NCBI GenBank assembly: GCA_022799315.1
Contig: JAAWOE010000001.1
Span: 1 to 64,000, forward strand
Direction: 5' to 3'
DNA: 64,000 nucleotides
From: Clostridia bacterium
Lineage (GTDB): Bacteria; Bacillota; Clostridia; TANB77; CAG-508
Part shown: piece by piece, positions 35,321-44,850 of the stretch
How positions within the stretch are numbered: the first letter of the stretch is position 1
How the letters are laid out: the number at the start of each line of letters is the position of its first letter
Translations under genes and position numbers: made by a program
The notes under the pieces: generated by a model
Databases searched by the model: none
What the model was told of the DNA's origin: nothing
The model's input: the letters and a program-made list of their open reading frames with translations, nothing else

Positions 35321-36766
35321 ATGGAAAAAGTAAGAAGTAAAAACAACTTAAAGTTAATATTTATATTACTATGTGTGGCATTTGCTACACCTTCTGTAAT
35401 GTATTTTATAACTGGAAAAAGTATATCAAATTTGGTTTCTAGTTTTACCTTTTTTTATACAAATCCTACCCTAGAAATTACACCTATAAAAATAATAAGT
35501 TCAATATTGTTTTTAGTAATATTTCTAGGAATATCGTTTGTATATTACAAAATAGTAAAAGAACATAAAAAAGTGTTTAACAACAATAAACAAATAGCAA
35601 AATTTATTATAATTGTAAGTATTATATTTTTGATAATGTTACCATTAACAAGTACAGATGTATTCTATTATATAGGAACTGGTTGGAGTGAAGCGCATTA
35701 TGGTGTAAATCCATACTATACATCTGTACAGGAATTAATGCAAGCAAACCCTAATGCAACAAGTGATGAAATACTATTAAAAATGCCAGGAGTTTGGGCA
35801 GGACAAACCATTGTATACGGACCAGTTTGGCCACTTATTTGTAAAATTCTAAGTGGACTATCAATGGGGAATTTGTCACTTGCATTACTTATTTATAAAT
35901 TATTTAATTTGATTTTACATTTATCAAATGCATATCTAATATATAAAATAACAAAAGGAAAAAAGGTATTTGTATTAGCATATGCTCTTAATCCTTTAGT
36001 ACTATTTGATGGAATAACAAATGTTCATAATGAAATGTTAGTAATATTTTTTATATTATTTGCTTTATATTTTTTTGTAAGAAAAAAGGACATGTTCTTA
36101 ACTGTAGTCTTTTTTACACTAGCAACAGCGGTTAAATATTTTGCGATATTATTAATACCATTTATAGTTCTATATTATTATAGAAAAGAAAAGCCTTTAA
36201 AGAAAATATTATATTCTAGTTTATGGGCTATTGTATTCATTATAGTGCTATGTATGTGCTATGCACTATATATGAGAGACTTTTCTATACTAAAAGGAAT
36301 TGCAACACAGCAAAGTAAATTCTCAAATTCTATGTTTATATTTTTTGCAATAAGAAATATGGACTTAGCAATTACAGTATCTAAAGGACTTATGCTAGCA
36401 TTTGTAATTATATATGTATGTACAATTATTAAACTGTTATTTACAACCAAGAATTATATCTTAAGTACATATATTAGACAATATAATTTTTTATTAATAA
36501 TATTTATATTTGGAGCAATAACAAATTTACAAAGTTGGTATATGTTATGGTTACTTCCTACTTTAATGTGGCAAAGCTCAGAAAACATAAAACAAATAAT
36601 GGCAATTACAATTATTGCAGAAATTTCAAATATAATATATTTTATATATTATGAAAGCTATATATTTGGACAATTTTATATTATTGCAACTATTCTTTTA
36701 AATGTTATAGTAAGTTATAAAAATGATTATAATATCAAGAGGAGATTAAAATGCAAAAATTATTAA
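35321..36766 (+). CDS. GT-C family membrane mannosyl/glycosyltransferase-like protein
   Basis: Multi-TM, LTSTDVFYYIGTGWSEAHYGVNPY, NPLVLFDGITNVHNEML. Confidence 0.65.
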   Translation: MEKVRSKNNLKLIFILLCVAFATPSVMYFITGKSISNLVSSFTFFYTNPTLEITPIKIISSILFLVIFLGISFVYYKIVKEHKKVFNNNKQIAKFIIIVSIIFLIMLPLTSTDVFYYIGTGWSEAHYGVNPYYTSVQELMQANPNATSDEILLKMPGVWAGQTIVYGPVWPLICKILSGLSMGNLSLALLIYKLFNLILHLSNAYLIYKITKGKKVFVLAYALNPLVLFDGITNVHNEMLVIFFILFALYFFVRKKDMFLTVVFFTLATAVKYFAILLIPFIVLYYYRKEKPLKKILYSSLWAIVFIIVLCMCYALYMRDFSILKGIATQQSKFSNSMFIFFAIRNMDLAITVSKGLMLAFVIIYVCTIIKLLFTTKNYILSTYIRQYNFLLIIFIFGAITNLQSWYMLWLLPTLMWQSSENIKQIMAITIIAEISNIIYFIYYESYIFGQFYIIATILLNVIVSYKNDYNIKRRLKCKNY

Positions 36767-38065
36767 AATACACTTGTACGATTATTTTACTAATATTAGT
36801 ATATTTTGGCACATTATATATAACATCATTAATTCCGCAAACAGCATTGAAGACAAAGGTTAGCGAAAGTGCAGAAATATTAGCAAAACAAGGAAATAAT
36901 TTCTTTATTAAAATACCAAATAAGAACAGATATATTAAATTTGATAACTATACAGATGCATTAATGATAAATACTGCATATTCAATTGATTCGAATGAAC
37001 CATTAATATCAAGCCTTGTTTGTAGGAAAAATTATATACCAGGAACTACAGTAATAGAATATCAAGATACAGTATCTGAATTAAAATCAGCTTCTAAATA
37101 TCCAGAAATAAATCAAGTTGCTGAATTAAACGATACTGTAAATGGTGATATAGGAGAATCTTTTGAATATGCAAGATATTGGCATGGCTACTTAGTACCA
37201 TTAAGAATTCTATTGTGCATATTTAACATTACAGAAATAAGGACTATGTTTATATTGTTATTCTTAGTATTAATAATTACACTTATGATACTCATAACTA
37301 AAAAACTTAATATATATTCGATGCTTGTATTTTTAGTTGCACTAATTTCAGTAGATTATTTTTACATAGGAATTTCTTTACAAGGAAGTAGTATATTTTT
37401 TATTACAATGCTTGCTAGTATAGCTTTAATATATAGATATGATAAGATAAAAGATTTTTCACTGTTATTTTTAATAATAGGTTCGCTAACAAGCTTTTTT
37501 GATTTCCTGACTGTACCAATTTTAACACTAGGAATACCTTTTACAATATTTTTCTTAATTAAACGGAAAAGAAGAATTAACAATAAAAGATACACTACTA
37601 TGGATGGTAAAAATAGGATTTGCTTGGGCAGTAGGATATTTTGTAACATGGTTTGCAAAATGGGTTATTGTAGATGTGTTGGCCGATAGAACTGTAATAA
37701 AAACAGCATTAGAACAACTAAAATATAGAACAACAGGAGGAACACAAAATGTTAGCTTTATTATGGGAATATTAGGAATATATAAAAAATATATGAGTGG
37801 TTATTTAATGTTGGAATTAATGATTGCAATAATATATATTTTTATAAATAAAAAACAATTCACTAATAAAATAGAACTAGTAAAAATTTTACCATATATA
37901 GTAGTTAGTATAATGCCAATTGTATGGTACTTTGTAACAAAACAACATTCATTTCAACATCAATTTTTTACTTATAGGAACATGGCATTAATAATGATAG
38001 GAATACCACTCATTTTAATGAATTTAGTAAAAGTAAATAAAGGAGAGAAAACAAGTTTTGAGTAG
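36751..38065 (+). pseudogene. Multispanning membrane protein interrupted by one frameshift near 37559-37568
   Basis: ORF 36751..37689 and ORF 37604..38065 join as ...FFLIK(N)GKEELTIKDTLLWMVKIGFAWAVGYF... if one A is restored at attaaacgg. Confidence 0.75.
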
Positions 38066-40775
38066 AATTTTATTAATAGATGGAAATAGTATATTAAATA
38101 GAGCGTTTTATGGAATTATGGGTAATAAAATGCTTATGACAGAAGATGGAACATATACTAATGCTGTATATGGTTTCTTAAGCATACTATTTAAAACCGA
38201 AGAAGAATTAAAACCAGAATATATAGTTGTCGCATTCGATAAAAAAGGAAAAACAAAAAGGCATGAAATGTATAAAGAGTACAAGGCAAATAGAAAAGGT
38301 ATGCCAGAAGAACTAGCTATGCAAATGCCAATAATAAAAGAGATATTACAAGCCATGAATATTAAGATTATAGAAAAAGAAGGCTATGAAGGTGATGATA
38401 TCATCGGAACATTATCTAGGTTTGGAGAAAAAAACGGACTAGATGTTACAATTCTTTCTGGAGATAGAGATAATTTTCAACTTGCAACAGACAAAGTAAC
38501 AATTGAGATACCAAGAACTAAAGGTGGAAAAACAGAAACAGATTACTACGATAGAAATAAAGTAATAGAAGAATATGGAGTAGAACCATATCAATTAATT
38601 CAAGTAAAAGGATTAATGGGAGACACATCAGATAATATTCCTGGTGTTCCAGGAGTTGGAGAAAAAACAGCTTTAGGATTAATTAAAGAATATATAGATA
38701 TTGATAAATTATATGAACAAATTGATGCAGGAACAGATAATATAAAAGGAAAACTAAGAGAAAAATTAGTAGAAAATAAAGAACTTGCATTTCTTTCAAG
38801 GGAACTTGGAAGAATAAATATAGATTCACCAATAGAAGAAAATCTAGACGAAATGAAAAAAGAGGAATGGGATAAAAGTAAAGTACTAGAACTATTTAGA
38901 AAATATAGATTTAATAGATATATAGAACGTTTTTCTTTACAAGGCGATGTAAGTGTAGGAAAAGAAGAAAGTATAAACTTTGAAATTAAAGAAATAGCAA
39001 CAAAAGAAGAATTACAGAACTTAGTAGAACTTATAAAAAAAGAATCTAAACTTATTTATTATTTAGGATTAAAAGAAGATAATAATGAGTATATTATACA
39101 AAAGAAAATAGTAAGTATTAGTGCATATGTACAAAACACAGTATACTATTATGAATTTAAAGACAATGTACAAGAATTTGTAGATAGTTTTAAAGATATT
39201 TTCGAAGATGAGAAAATAGATTTAATTGGTTATGAATTATCTAGAGACTATATATTATTAAAACAAATCGGAATTACATCAAGTAATCTAAGCTTTGATA
39301 TAAAAATTGCAGCATATCTACTAAATCCGAACTCATCAAAGTATTTATTAGATTCACTTAGTTTAGCATATGCAAATATTGATATACCACAATATTTGCA
39401 AGAAAATGGTGTAAAAGAAGAAAAACAACAATTAAACTTGTTTGAAACAGCAGAAACAGAAACTGTTTCAAAAGAAAAATATGAAAGTATAATTTTAATA
39501 TATGCAATTTCAAAACTAAAAGTTATTTTACAAGAGAAGCTAGAAAAAGAAGATTCTTTTGAACTATTCAAAAATATTGAAATGCCACTTGTAAAAGTGC
39601 TTGCAAATATACAATATGTTGGAATGAAAGTAAATAAAGAAGAACTTATTGCTTATGGAAATATTTTAAAAGAGCATTTGGAAGAGTTAACTAAGGAAAT
39701 TCATGATTTAGCAGGAGAAGAGTTTAATATAAATTCACCAAAACAACTAGGAGAAGTTTTATTTGAAAAACTAAAACTACCATATGCTAAGAAAACAAAA
39801 AGTGGATATTCTACAGATGTTGATGTCTTAGAAAAAATAAAAGATGAACATCCAGTAGTTGCTAAAATATTAGATTATCGTGCAATGGCGAAACTAAACT
39901 CTACTTATGTAGAAGGATTACTACCATATATAAATGCACGTGACCAAAAAATTCACTCTTATTTTCATCAAACAGTAACTGCAACTGGTAGAATTAGTTC
40001 TACAGAGCCAAACTTGCAAAATATTCCAACAAGAAATGATGCAGGAAAGAAAATAAGAAAAGCTTTTAAACCAAGTGAGGGATGTGTATTTTTAGATGCA
40101 GACTATTCACAAATTGAATTAAGAGTTCTTGCTCATATTTCAGAAGACGAGCATATGATAGATGCATTTATGAATGACGAGGATATTCACAAACAAGCAG
40201 CTTCTAAGGTGTTAAATATACCAATAGAAGAAGTAACACATGAACAAAGGTCAAGTGCAAAGGCTGTTAACTTTGGAATTGTTTATGGAATTAGCGATTT
40301 TGGACTTGCAGGACAACTAGGAGTATCCAGAAAACAAGCAAAGGAATATATTGAACAATACTTAGAAAAATATAGCGGAATTAAGAAATTTATGGATGAT
40401 ATAGTAGAAGATGCTAAAGAAAAAGGCTATGTAGAAACACTGTTCCATAGAAGAAGACAAATCCCAGAGTTAAAATCTTCAAACTATATGGTAAGACAGT
40501 TTGGAGCAAGAGCAGCAATGAACACACCAATACAAGGTACAGCAGCAGATATTATGAAAATTGCAATGATAGATGTGTTTAACAGATTAAATAATGCAGG
40601 ACTTAAATCAAAACTTGTTTTACAAGTGCATGATGAATTGATTATTGATACTTTAGTAGAAGAAAAAGAGCAAGTAAAAGAAATTCTAAAAACTTCAATG
40701 GAAAATGCAACGAAATTAAAGGTTCCATTAAAAGTAGAACTATCAGAAGCAAACGACTGGTATGACGCGAAATAA
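38058..40775 (+). CDS. polA: DNA polymerase I
   Basis: 5'-3' exonuclease domain plus DADYSQIELRVLAH, AVNFGIVYGIS, VHDELI. Confidence 0.97.
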   Translation: MSRILLIDGNSILNRAFYGIMGNKMLMTEDGTYTNAVYGFLSILFKTEEELKPEYIVVAFDKKGKTKRHEMYKEYKANRKGMPEELAMQMPIIKEILQAMNIKIIEKEGYEGDDIIGTLSRFGEKNGLDVTILSGDRDNFQLATDKVTIEIPRTKGGKTETDYYDRNKVIEEYGVEPYQLIQVKGLMGDTSDNIPGVPGVGEKTALGLIKEYIDIDKLYEQIDAGTDNIKGKLREKLVENKELAFLSRELGRINIDSPIEENLDEMKKEEWDKSKVLELFRKYRFNRYIERFSLQGDVSVGKEESINFEIKEIATKEELQNLVELIKKESKLIYYLGLKEDNNEYIIQKKIVSISAYVQNTVYYYEFKDNVQEFVDSFKDIFEDEKIDLIGYELSRDYILLKQIGITSSNLSFDIKIAAYLLNPNSSKYLLDSLSLAYANIDIPQYLQENGVKEEKQQLNLFETAETETVSKEKYESIILIYAISKLKVILQEKLEKEDSFELFKNIEMPLVKVLANIQYVGMKVNKEELIAYGNILKEHLEELTKEIHDLAGEEFNINSPKQLGEVLFEKLKLPYAKKTKSGYSTDVDVLEKIKDEHPVVAKILDYRAMAKLNSTYVEGLLPYINARDQKIHSYFHQTVTATGRISSTEPNLQNIPTRNDAGKKIRKAFKPSEGCVFLDADYSQIELRVLAHISEDEHMIDAFMNDEDIHKQAASKVLNIPIEEVTHEQRSSAKAVNFGIVYGISDFGLAGQLGVSRKQAKEYIEQYLEKYSGIKKFMDDIVEDAKEKGYVETLFHRRRQIPELKSSNYMVRQFGARAAMNTPIQGTAADIMKIAMIDVFNRLNNAGLKSKLVLQVHDELIIDTLVEEKEQVKEILKTSMENATKLKVPLKVELSEANDWYDAK

Positions 40776-40787
40776 TTGAAAAATGTA

Positions 40788-40850
40788 AGAACCCCCAGTC
40801 GTTCTTTGAACGACAGCCCCCTTAGATAAAGGGGCCAGTACTCTGCAAAA
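40788..40850. repeat. Dispersed repeat of 'AACCCCCAGTCG...CAGCCCCCTTA' type, copy 1
   Basis: agaacccccagtcgttctttgaacgacagcccccttagataaaggggccagtactctgcaa; homologous to 58541-58600. Confidence 0.85.
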
Positions 40851-40913
40851 TAACAAAATCTATAATTAAAAAAATCTCAACAAAATAGAAAAGAAAATAA
40901 ATGGAGGACAACA

Positions 40914-41486
40914 GTGCAAAAAAGAATAAAAAAAATATTGTTTATTACAATAATAATTGCAATTATATTGATTTTACTTCTTGGCGTTTTTAAAGTGCAA
41001 AACATTGTATTAAGAAAAATTTACCCAATAAAATATTCAGAATATGTTTATAAATATGCAGAAGAATATGAAGTGGATCCATTACTCATATTCGCAATTA
41101 TTAAAGCAGAAAGTAACTTTAATCCAAACGTTGTTTCTTCAAGCAATGCAATAGGACTTATGCAACTTATGGATACAACAGCAGAAGAACTTGCAAGAAA
41201 ACTTGATGTAACATTTATGAAAAATGCATCTTTATATAATCCGGATTTAAATATAAGATTAGGAACAAAATACTTTTCAGATTTATTAAAACAATATAAT
41301 GGAAACAAATTACTTGCACTAACAGCTTATAATGCAGGGAAAGGTACTTTAAAAAGATGGATAGAACAAGGAACAATTAAAGAAGATGGAACAGACATTG
41401 AAAATATTCCTTATAAAGAAACAAACAATTATGTAAGGAAAATTGTAAGAGACTATAAAATATACCAAGAACTTTACAAAAAGTAA
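40914..41486 (+). CDS. Lytic transglycosylase (SLT domain), membrane-anchored
   Basis: IIKAESNFNPNVVSSSNAIGLMQLM, ALTAYNAGKGTLKRWI; GTG start. Confidence 0.88.
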   Translation: MQKRIKKILFITIIIAIILILLLGVFKVQNIVLRKIYPIKYSEYVYKYAEEYEVDPLLIFAIIKAESNFNPNVVSSSNAIGLMQLMDTTAEELARKLDVTFMKNASLYNPDLNIRLGTKYFSDLLKQYNGNKLLALTAYNAGKGTLKRWIEQGTIKEDGTDIENIPYKETNNYVRKIVRDYKIYQELYKK

Positions 41487-41518
41487 ACATAAATACACGA
41501 AAAATGCATAAAATAAAA

Positions 41519-41547
41519 TTGACATATGACGAAGCATATGTTATCAT
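41519..41547 (+). promoter_or_regulatory. Promoter of the type III antitoxin RNA
   Basis: ttgaca-17 nt-tatcat, overlapping a catatg...catatg dyad. Confidence 0.7.
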
Positions 41548-41553
41548 ACTATT

Positions 41554-41656
41554 AACAAATAGGTTTCGCAACCCTACTTGCGAAGAACAAATGCGTAGGT
41601 GAACAAATAGGTTTCGCAACCCTACTTGCGAAGAACAAATGCGTAGGTGAACAAAT
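41554..41656 (+). ncRNA. Predicted type III antitoxin RNA (CptI/ToxI-like): two exact 48-nt tandem repeats plus partial third
   Basis: Unit aacaaataggtttcgcaaccctacttgcgaagaacaaatgcgtaggtg; stem TTCGCAA/TTGCGAA with loop CCTAC complementary to downstream GTAGG (H-type pseudoknot). Confidence 0.85.
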
Positions 41657-41662
41657 TGAATA

Positions 41663-41702
41663 GGGGGTTACTAATAGGGGATATTAGTGACTCCTTATTT
41701 TT
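41663..41702 (+). terminator. Terminator between antitoxin repeats and toxin gene
   Basis: ggggttactaataggggatattagtgactccttatttttt. Confidence 0.8.
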
Positions 41703-41724
41703 TATGCAAGTAGGAGGTATAATA

Positions 41725-42210
41725 ATGATTAAAATTGAAGAAGGAAAATTTTATTTTTTAAAAGATTCATTTTTTGAAAAAATGAAAGATAGTAATTTGG
41801 CTCAAAATAAGGATAATGGAAATAAGAGACCATGTTATTATTGCTTTAGAGATAAGAAGGAAGATGAATTAATTTGGTTTATGCCAATTAGCTCTAAAGT
41901 TAATAAGTACAAGAAAATTTATGAGGAAAAACTAAAGAAATATAAAAGAGTGGATACATTAGTATTTGGAAAATTAAATGGCGAAGAAAGAGTCTTTTTA
42001 ATTCAGAATATGTTTCCAACAATAGAAAAGTATATTGAAGAAATATATGTAAGAAAGAGTGAAGATGTAACCATTACATATACACTGGAGAGACAAATAA
42101 AGGAAAAAGCGAATCTTGTATTGGAAATAGCTAAAAAGTGTAAGAAAGTAATATTTCCAGATATAATGAAAATAAAAGAAACATTACTAAAAGAATTAGA
42201 AATAGAATAG
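41725..42210 (+). CDS. Type III toxin-antitoxin system endoribonuclease toxin, CptN/ToxN-like
   Basis: MIKIEEGKFYFLKDSFFEKM...NGNKRPCYYCFRDKK...WFMPISSKVNKYKKIYEEKL...VFLIQNMFP; preceded by tandem-repeat RNA and terminator. SD taggagg before 41725. Confidence 0.85.
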   Translation: MIKIEEGKFYFLKDSFFEKMKDSNLAQNKDNGNKRPCYYCFRDKKEDELIWFMPISSKVNKYKKIYEEKLKKYKRVDTLVFGKLNGEERVFLIQNMFPTIEKYIEEIYVRKSEDVTITYTLERQIKEKANLVLEIAKKCKKVIFPDIMKIKETLLKELEIE

Positions 42211-42264
42211 GTTTACAAACTAAAAGTTATGATATATAATAACAAAAACAAAGGAGGGAATATT

Positions 42265-43266
42265 ATGGCAGTATTAGTTACAGGTGGAGCAGGATTTATT
42301 GGAAGTCACACAGTAGTAGAATTATTAAATGAAGGAAAAGAAGTTGTTATTATAGATAACTTTTCAAATAGTAAACCAGAGGTTTTAGACGCAATTAGAA
42401 AAATTACAGGTAAAGATTTTAAGTTTTATGAAATTGATTATTTAGACAGACCAAGACTAGAAAAGGTATTTGAAGAAAATGAAATTGAAGCAGTTTTAAA
42501 TTTTGCAGGATTTAAAGCAGTAGGAGAATCGGTTGCAAAACCAATTGAATATTATACTAATAACATTTCAGGAGCATTAGTATTACTAGATACTATGAGA
42601 AAATATGGTATAAAAACATTTGTATTTAGTTCATCTGCAACAGTATATGGAGAACCTGAAAGGATTCCAATTACAGAAGATTGTAAAACAGGTGGAACAA
42701 CAAATCCATATGGAACTTCAAAATTATTTATAGAACAAATTTTAAAAGATATTTATACATCAGATCCAACTTGGAATATATGTATATTAAGATACTTTAA
42801 CCCAGTAGGGGCACATGAAAGCGGTTTGATTGGAGAAGAACCACAAGGAATACCAAATAATTTAATGCCATATGTAGCAAGAGTTGCTGCAGGAACACTA
42901 GAAGAATTATCTGTTTTTGGAAACGATTATGATACACCTGATGGAACAGGAGTAAGAGATTATATTCATGTAGTAGATTTAGCAAAAGGACATATAAAAG
43001 CATTACAAAAATTAGAAAAAGAGCAAAAAGGATTATATATCTATAACTTAGGTACAGGAAATGGATATAGCGTATTAGACATGGTAAAGGCATTTGAAAA
43101 AGCAACGAAAAAAGAAGTAAAATACAAAATTGTACAAAGAAGAGCAGGTGATATTGCAACATGTTATGCAGACCCTAAAAAGGCAAAAGAAGAACTAGGC
43201 TGGGAAGCAAACCTAGGAATTGATGAAATGTGCAGAGATAGTTGGAATTATATAAATCGTAAATAA
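42265..43266 (+). CDS. galE: UDP-glucose 4-epimerase
   Basis: [32 protein letters not shown]. Confidence 0.95.
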   Translation: MAVLVTGGAGFIGSHTVVELLNEGKEVVIIDNFSNSKPEVLDAIRKITGKDFKFYEIDYLDRPRLEKVFEENEIEAVLNFAGFKAVGESVAKPIEYYTNNISGALVLLDTMRKYGIKTFVFSSSATVYGEPERIPITEDCKTGGTTNPYGTSKLFIEQILKDIYTSDPTWNICILRYFNPVGAHESGLIGEEPQGIPNNLMPYVARVAAGTLEELSVFGNDYDTPDGTGVRDYIHVVDLAKGHIKALQKLEKEQKGLYIYNLGTGNGYSVLDMVKAFEKATKKEVKYKIVQRRAGDIATCYADPKKAKEELGWEANLGIDEMCRDSWNYINRK

Positions 43267-43269
43267 AAA

Positions 43270-43307
43270 TAGTAAAAAGCGGCATCTGTTAGGATGCCGC
43301 TTTTGGT
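43270..43307. terminator. Bidirectional terminator between galE and the minus-strand gene
   Basis: aaaaagcggcatctgttaggatgccgctttt. Confidence 0.85.
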
Positions 43308-43327
43308 CAGGTAATGTGAAAAGCTAC

Positions 43328-43624
43328 TTACTTCATAGAATCTTCCCAAGTTTTGGAAATATACGATAAAGGCTCTGCTATTGAATATTTTTTGCCAGTT
43401 TTCATAGTGACAATACTGGCAGCATCGCCAACAACAGAAATTTTACATCTTTCACTCTCTGGGAAAAATTTTTCCCAATTTTCACCTTTATTAAGGTCAT
43501 GAGTCTCTACTGATGAGATATCATAAGGATTTAAAGATACTGTACCAGTTAGTATGAGCTGGTTTTTTTCTGAATCACTATTGTAAGTATGTAACTCAAT
43601 AGGTTTAAAAGGTTTCATTTTCAT
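43328..43624 (-). CDS. Hypothetical protein (about 98 aa, atypical composition)
   Basis: Own promoter with TTATGTAAAA spacer motif (ttgact-17-tataat on minus at about 43733-43761), SD aaagga, terminator. Confidence 0.6.
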   Translation of the reverse strand: MKMKPFKPIELHTYNSDSEKNQLILTGTVSLNPYDISSVETHDLNKGENWEKFFPESERCKISVVGDAASIVTMKTGKKYSIAEPLSYISKTWEDSMK

Positions 43625-43903
43625 TGACATATCCTTTCATATTGAATCGATAGTTAAATTGTATGAATTAATCCCCCTGACCATAGGTTCATACAAAAGG
43701 TTACGCGGGCTGTTAAAAACAGCTATGCAATTATTATAAACTGTTTTACATAATTAGTCAATCAAATTATTAAGAATACCACATAACCGATGTGATAAAT
43801 TACAAAATTCACGAAAAATTCACAAAAACCGCCATGGAACTGGTTTACATATTGTGAAAAAATTGGTATAATGGAAGATATGGAAAATATAAGGAGAAAT
43901 TAA

Positions 43904-44791
43904 ATGGAGAAAACAATAGAAAAAGAAGAAATACTAGAAAATACCGAAGAAAAAGATGAACAAGTAAAAGAGATAAAAAGAGAAGAAAAGAACAAAAAGA
44001 TATTTGCAATTGCGGGAATTAGCATTTGGAGAATGCTTGCCTACTTTATTATATATAGTGTGGTAGGTTTTATAATTGAAACTGCATTTGGACTTATTAC
44101 AAAAGGAGTTATAGAAAGTAGACAAAGCTTTTTATATGGTCCATTTTGTGCAATATATGGAGTTGGCGCTGTAATTATGATTCCATTATTACAGCGTTTT
44201 AAGAAGAACAATTATACATTATTTTTGGGTGGATTTGTAATTGGATCAATTGTAGAATATCTAATTAGTTTAATTGGTGAAGTTATATTTCATATTAAAT
44301 GGTGGGACTATTCAAGCATGGCATTTAATATTGGAGGAAGGATTTGTATAGCTTTTTCTTTCTTTTGGGGAATTTTAGCAATTTACCTTATGAGCCATTT
44401 TAATCCAATAATTGATAAACTAATAGATAAGATAAAAGAAAAAATATCATTAAAAGCATTAAAAACAGCATGTGTATGCATGATTTTATTTCTATTTATT
44501 GATTTTTTAATTAGCAGTTTTGCACTAAAAATGTTTTTTACAAGAATTGTAGTAAAGCATAATATTGAACTTGCATCATATGATGAATATATATTTGAAT
44601 GTGCAGAGTTGTATAAAAATGAAGATATTAAAAACTTTACATTAAAATACTTTTCAGATGAAAAAATGTTAAAAACTTTTCCAAATATAAAATTAACAGG
44701 AAAAGATGGAAATGTAATATGGATGTGTGATATTTTGAAAGATATCAGACCTTATTATATAAGAGTGTTTACACCAATTCATGCAAAATAA
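43904..44791 (+). CDS. Putative ABC-transporter permease-like (CmpB/DUF1113 type) membrane protein
   Basis: YFIIYSVVGFIIETAFGLITKG..SRQSFLYGPFCAIYGVGAV; GGRICIAFSFFWG. Confidence 0.78.
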   Translation: MEKTIEKEEILENTEEKDEQVKEIKREEKNKKIFAIAGISIWRMLAYFIIYSVVGFIIETAFGLITKGVIESRQSFLYGPFCAIYGVGAVIMIPLLQRFKKNNYTLFLGGFVIGSIVEYLISLIGEVIFHIKWWDYSSMAFNIGGRICIAFSFFWGILAIYLMSHFNPIIDKLIDKIKEKISLKALKTACVCMILFLFIDFLISSFALKMFFTRIVVKHNIELASYDEYIFECAELYKNEDIKNFTLKYFSDEKMLKTFPNIKLTGKDGNVIWMCDILKDIRPYYIRVFTPIHAK

Positions 44792-44850
44792 TAAAAACTT
44801 GTAGGATTTCATAGACCCTACAAACCAAAAGAAAGGACGTTGAATTATAA

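Noticed and set aside
41554-41656. Tandem repeats considered as a CRISPR array
   Set aside because: Only two contiguous exact copies with no spacers or cas genes; promoter, terminator and toxin gene fit a type III TA RNA instead
43270-43307. galE-side hairpin as a deletion derivative of the 123-bp element (shares aaaagcggcatct)
   Set aside because: 13-nt match is suggestive but the hairpin is fully explained as a bidirectional terminator
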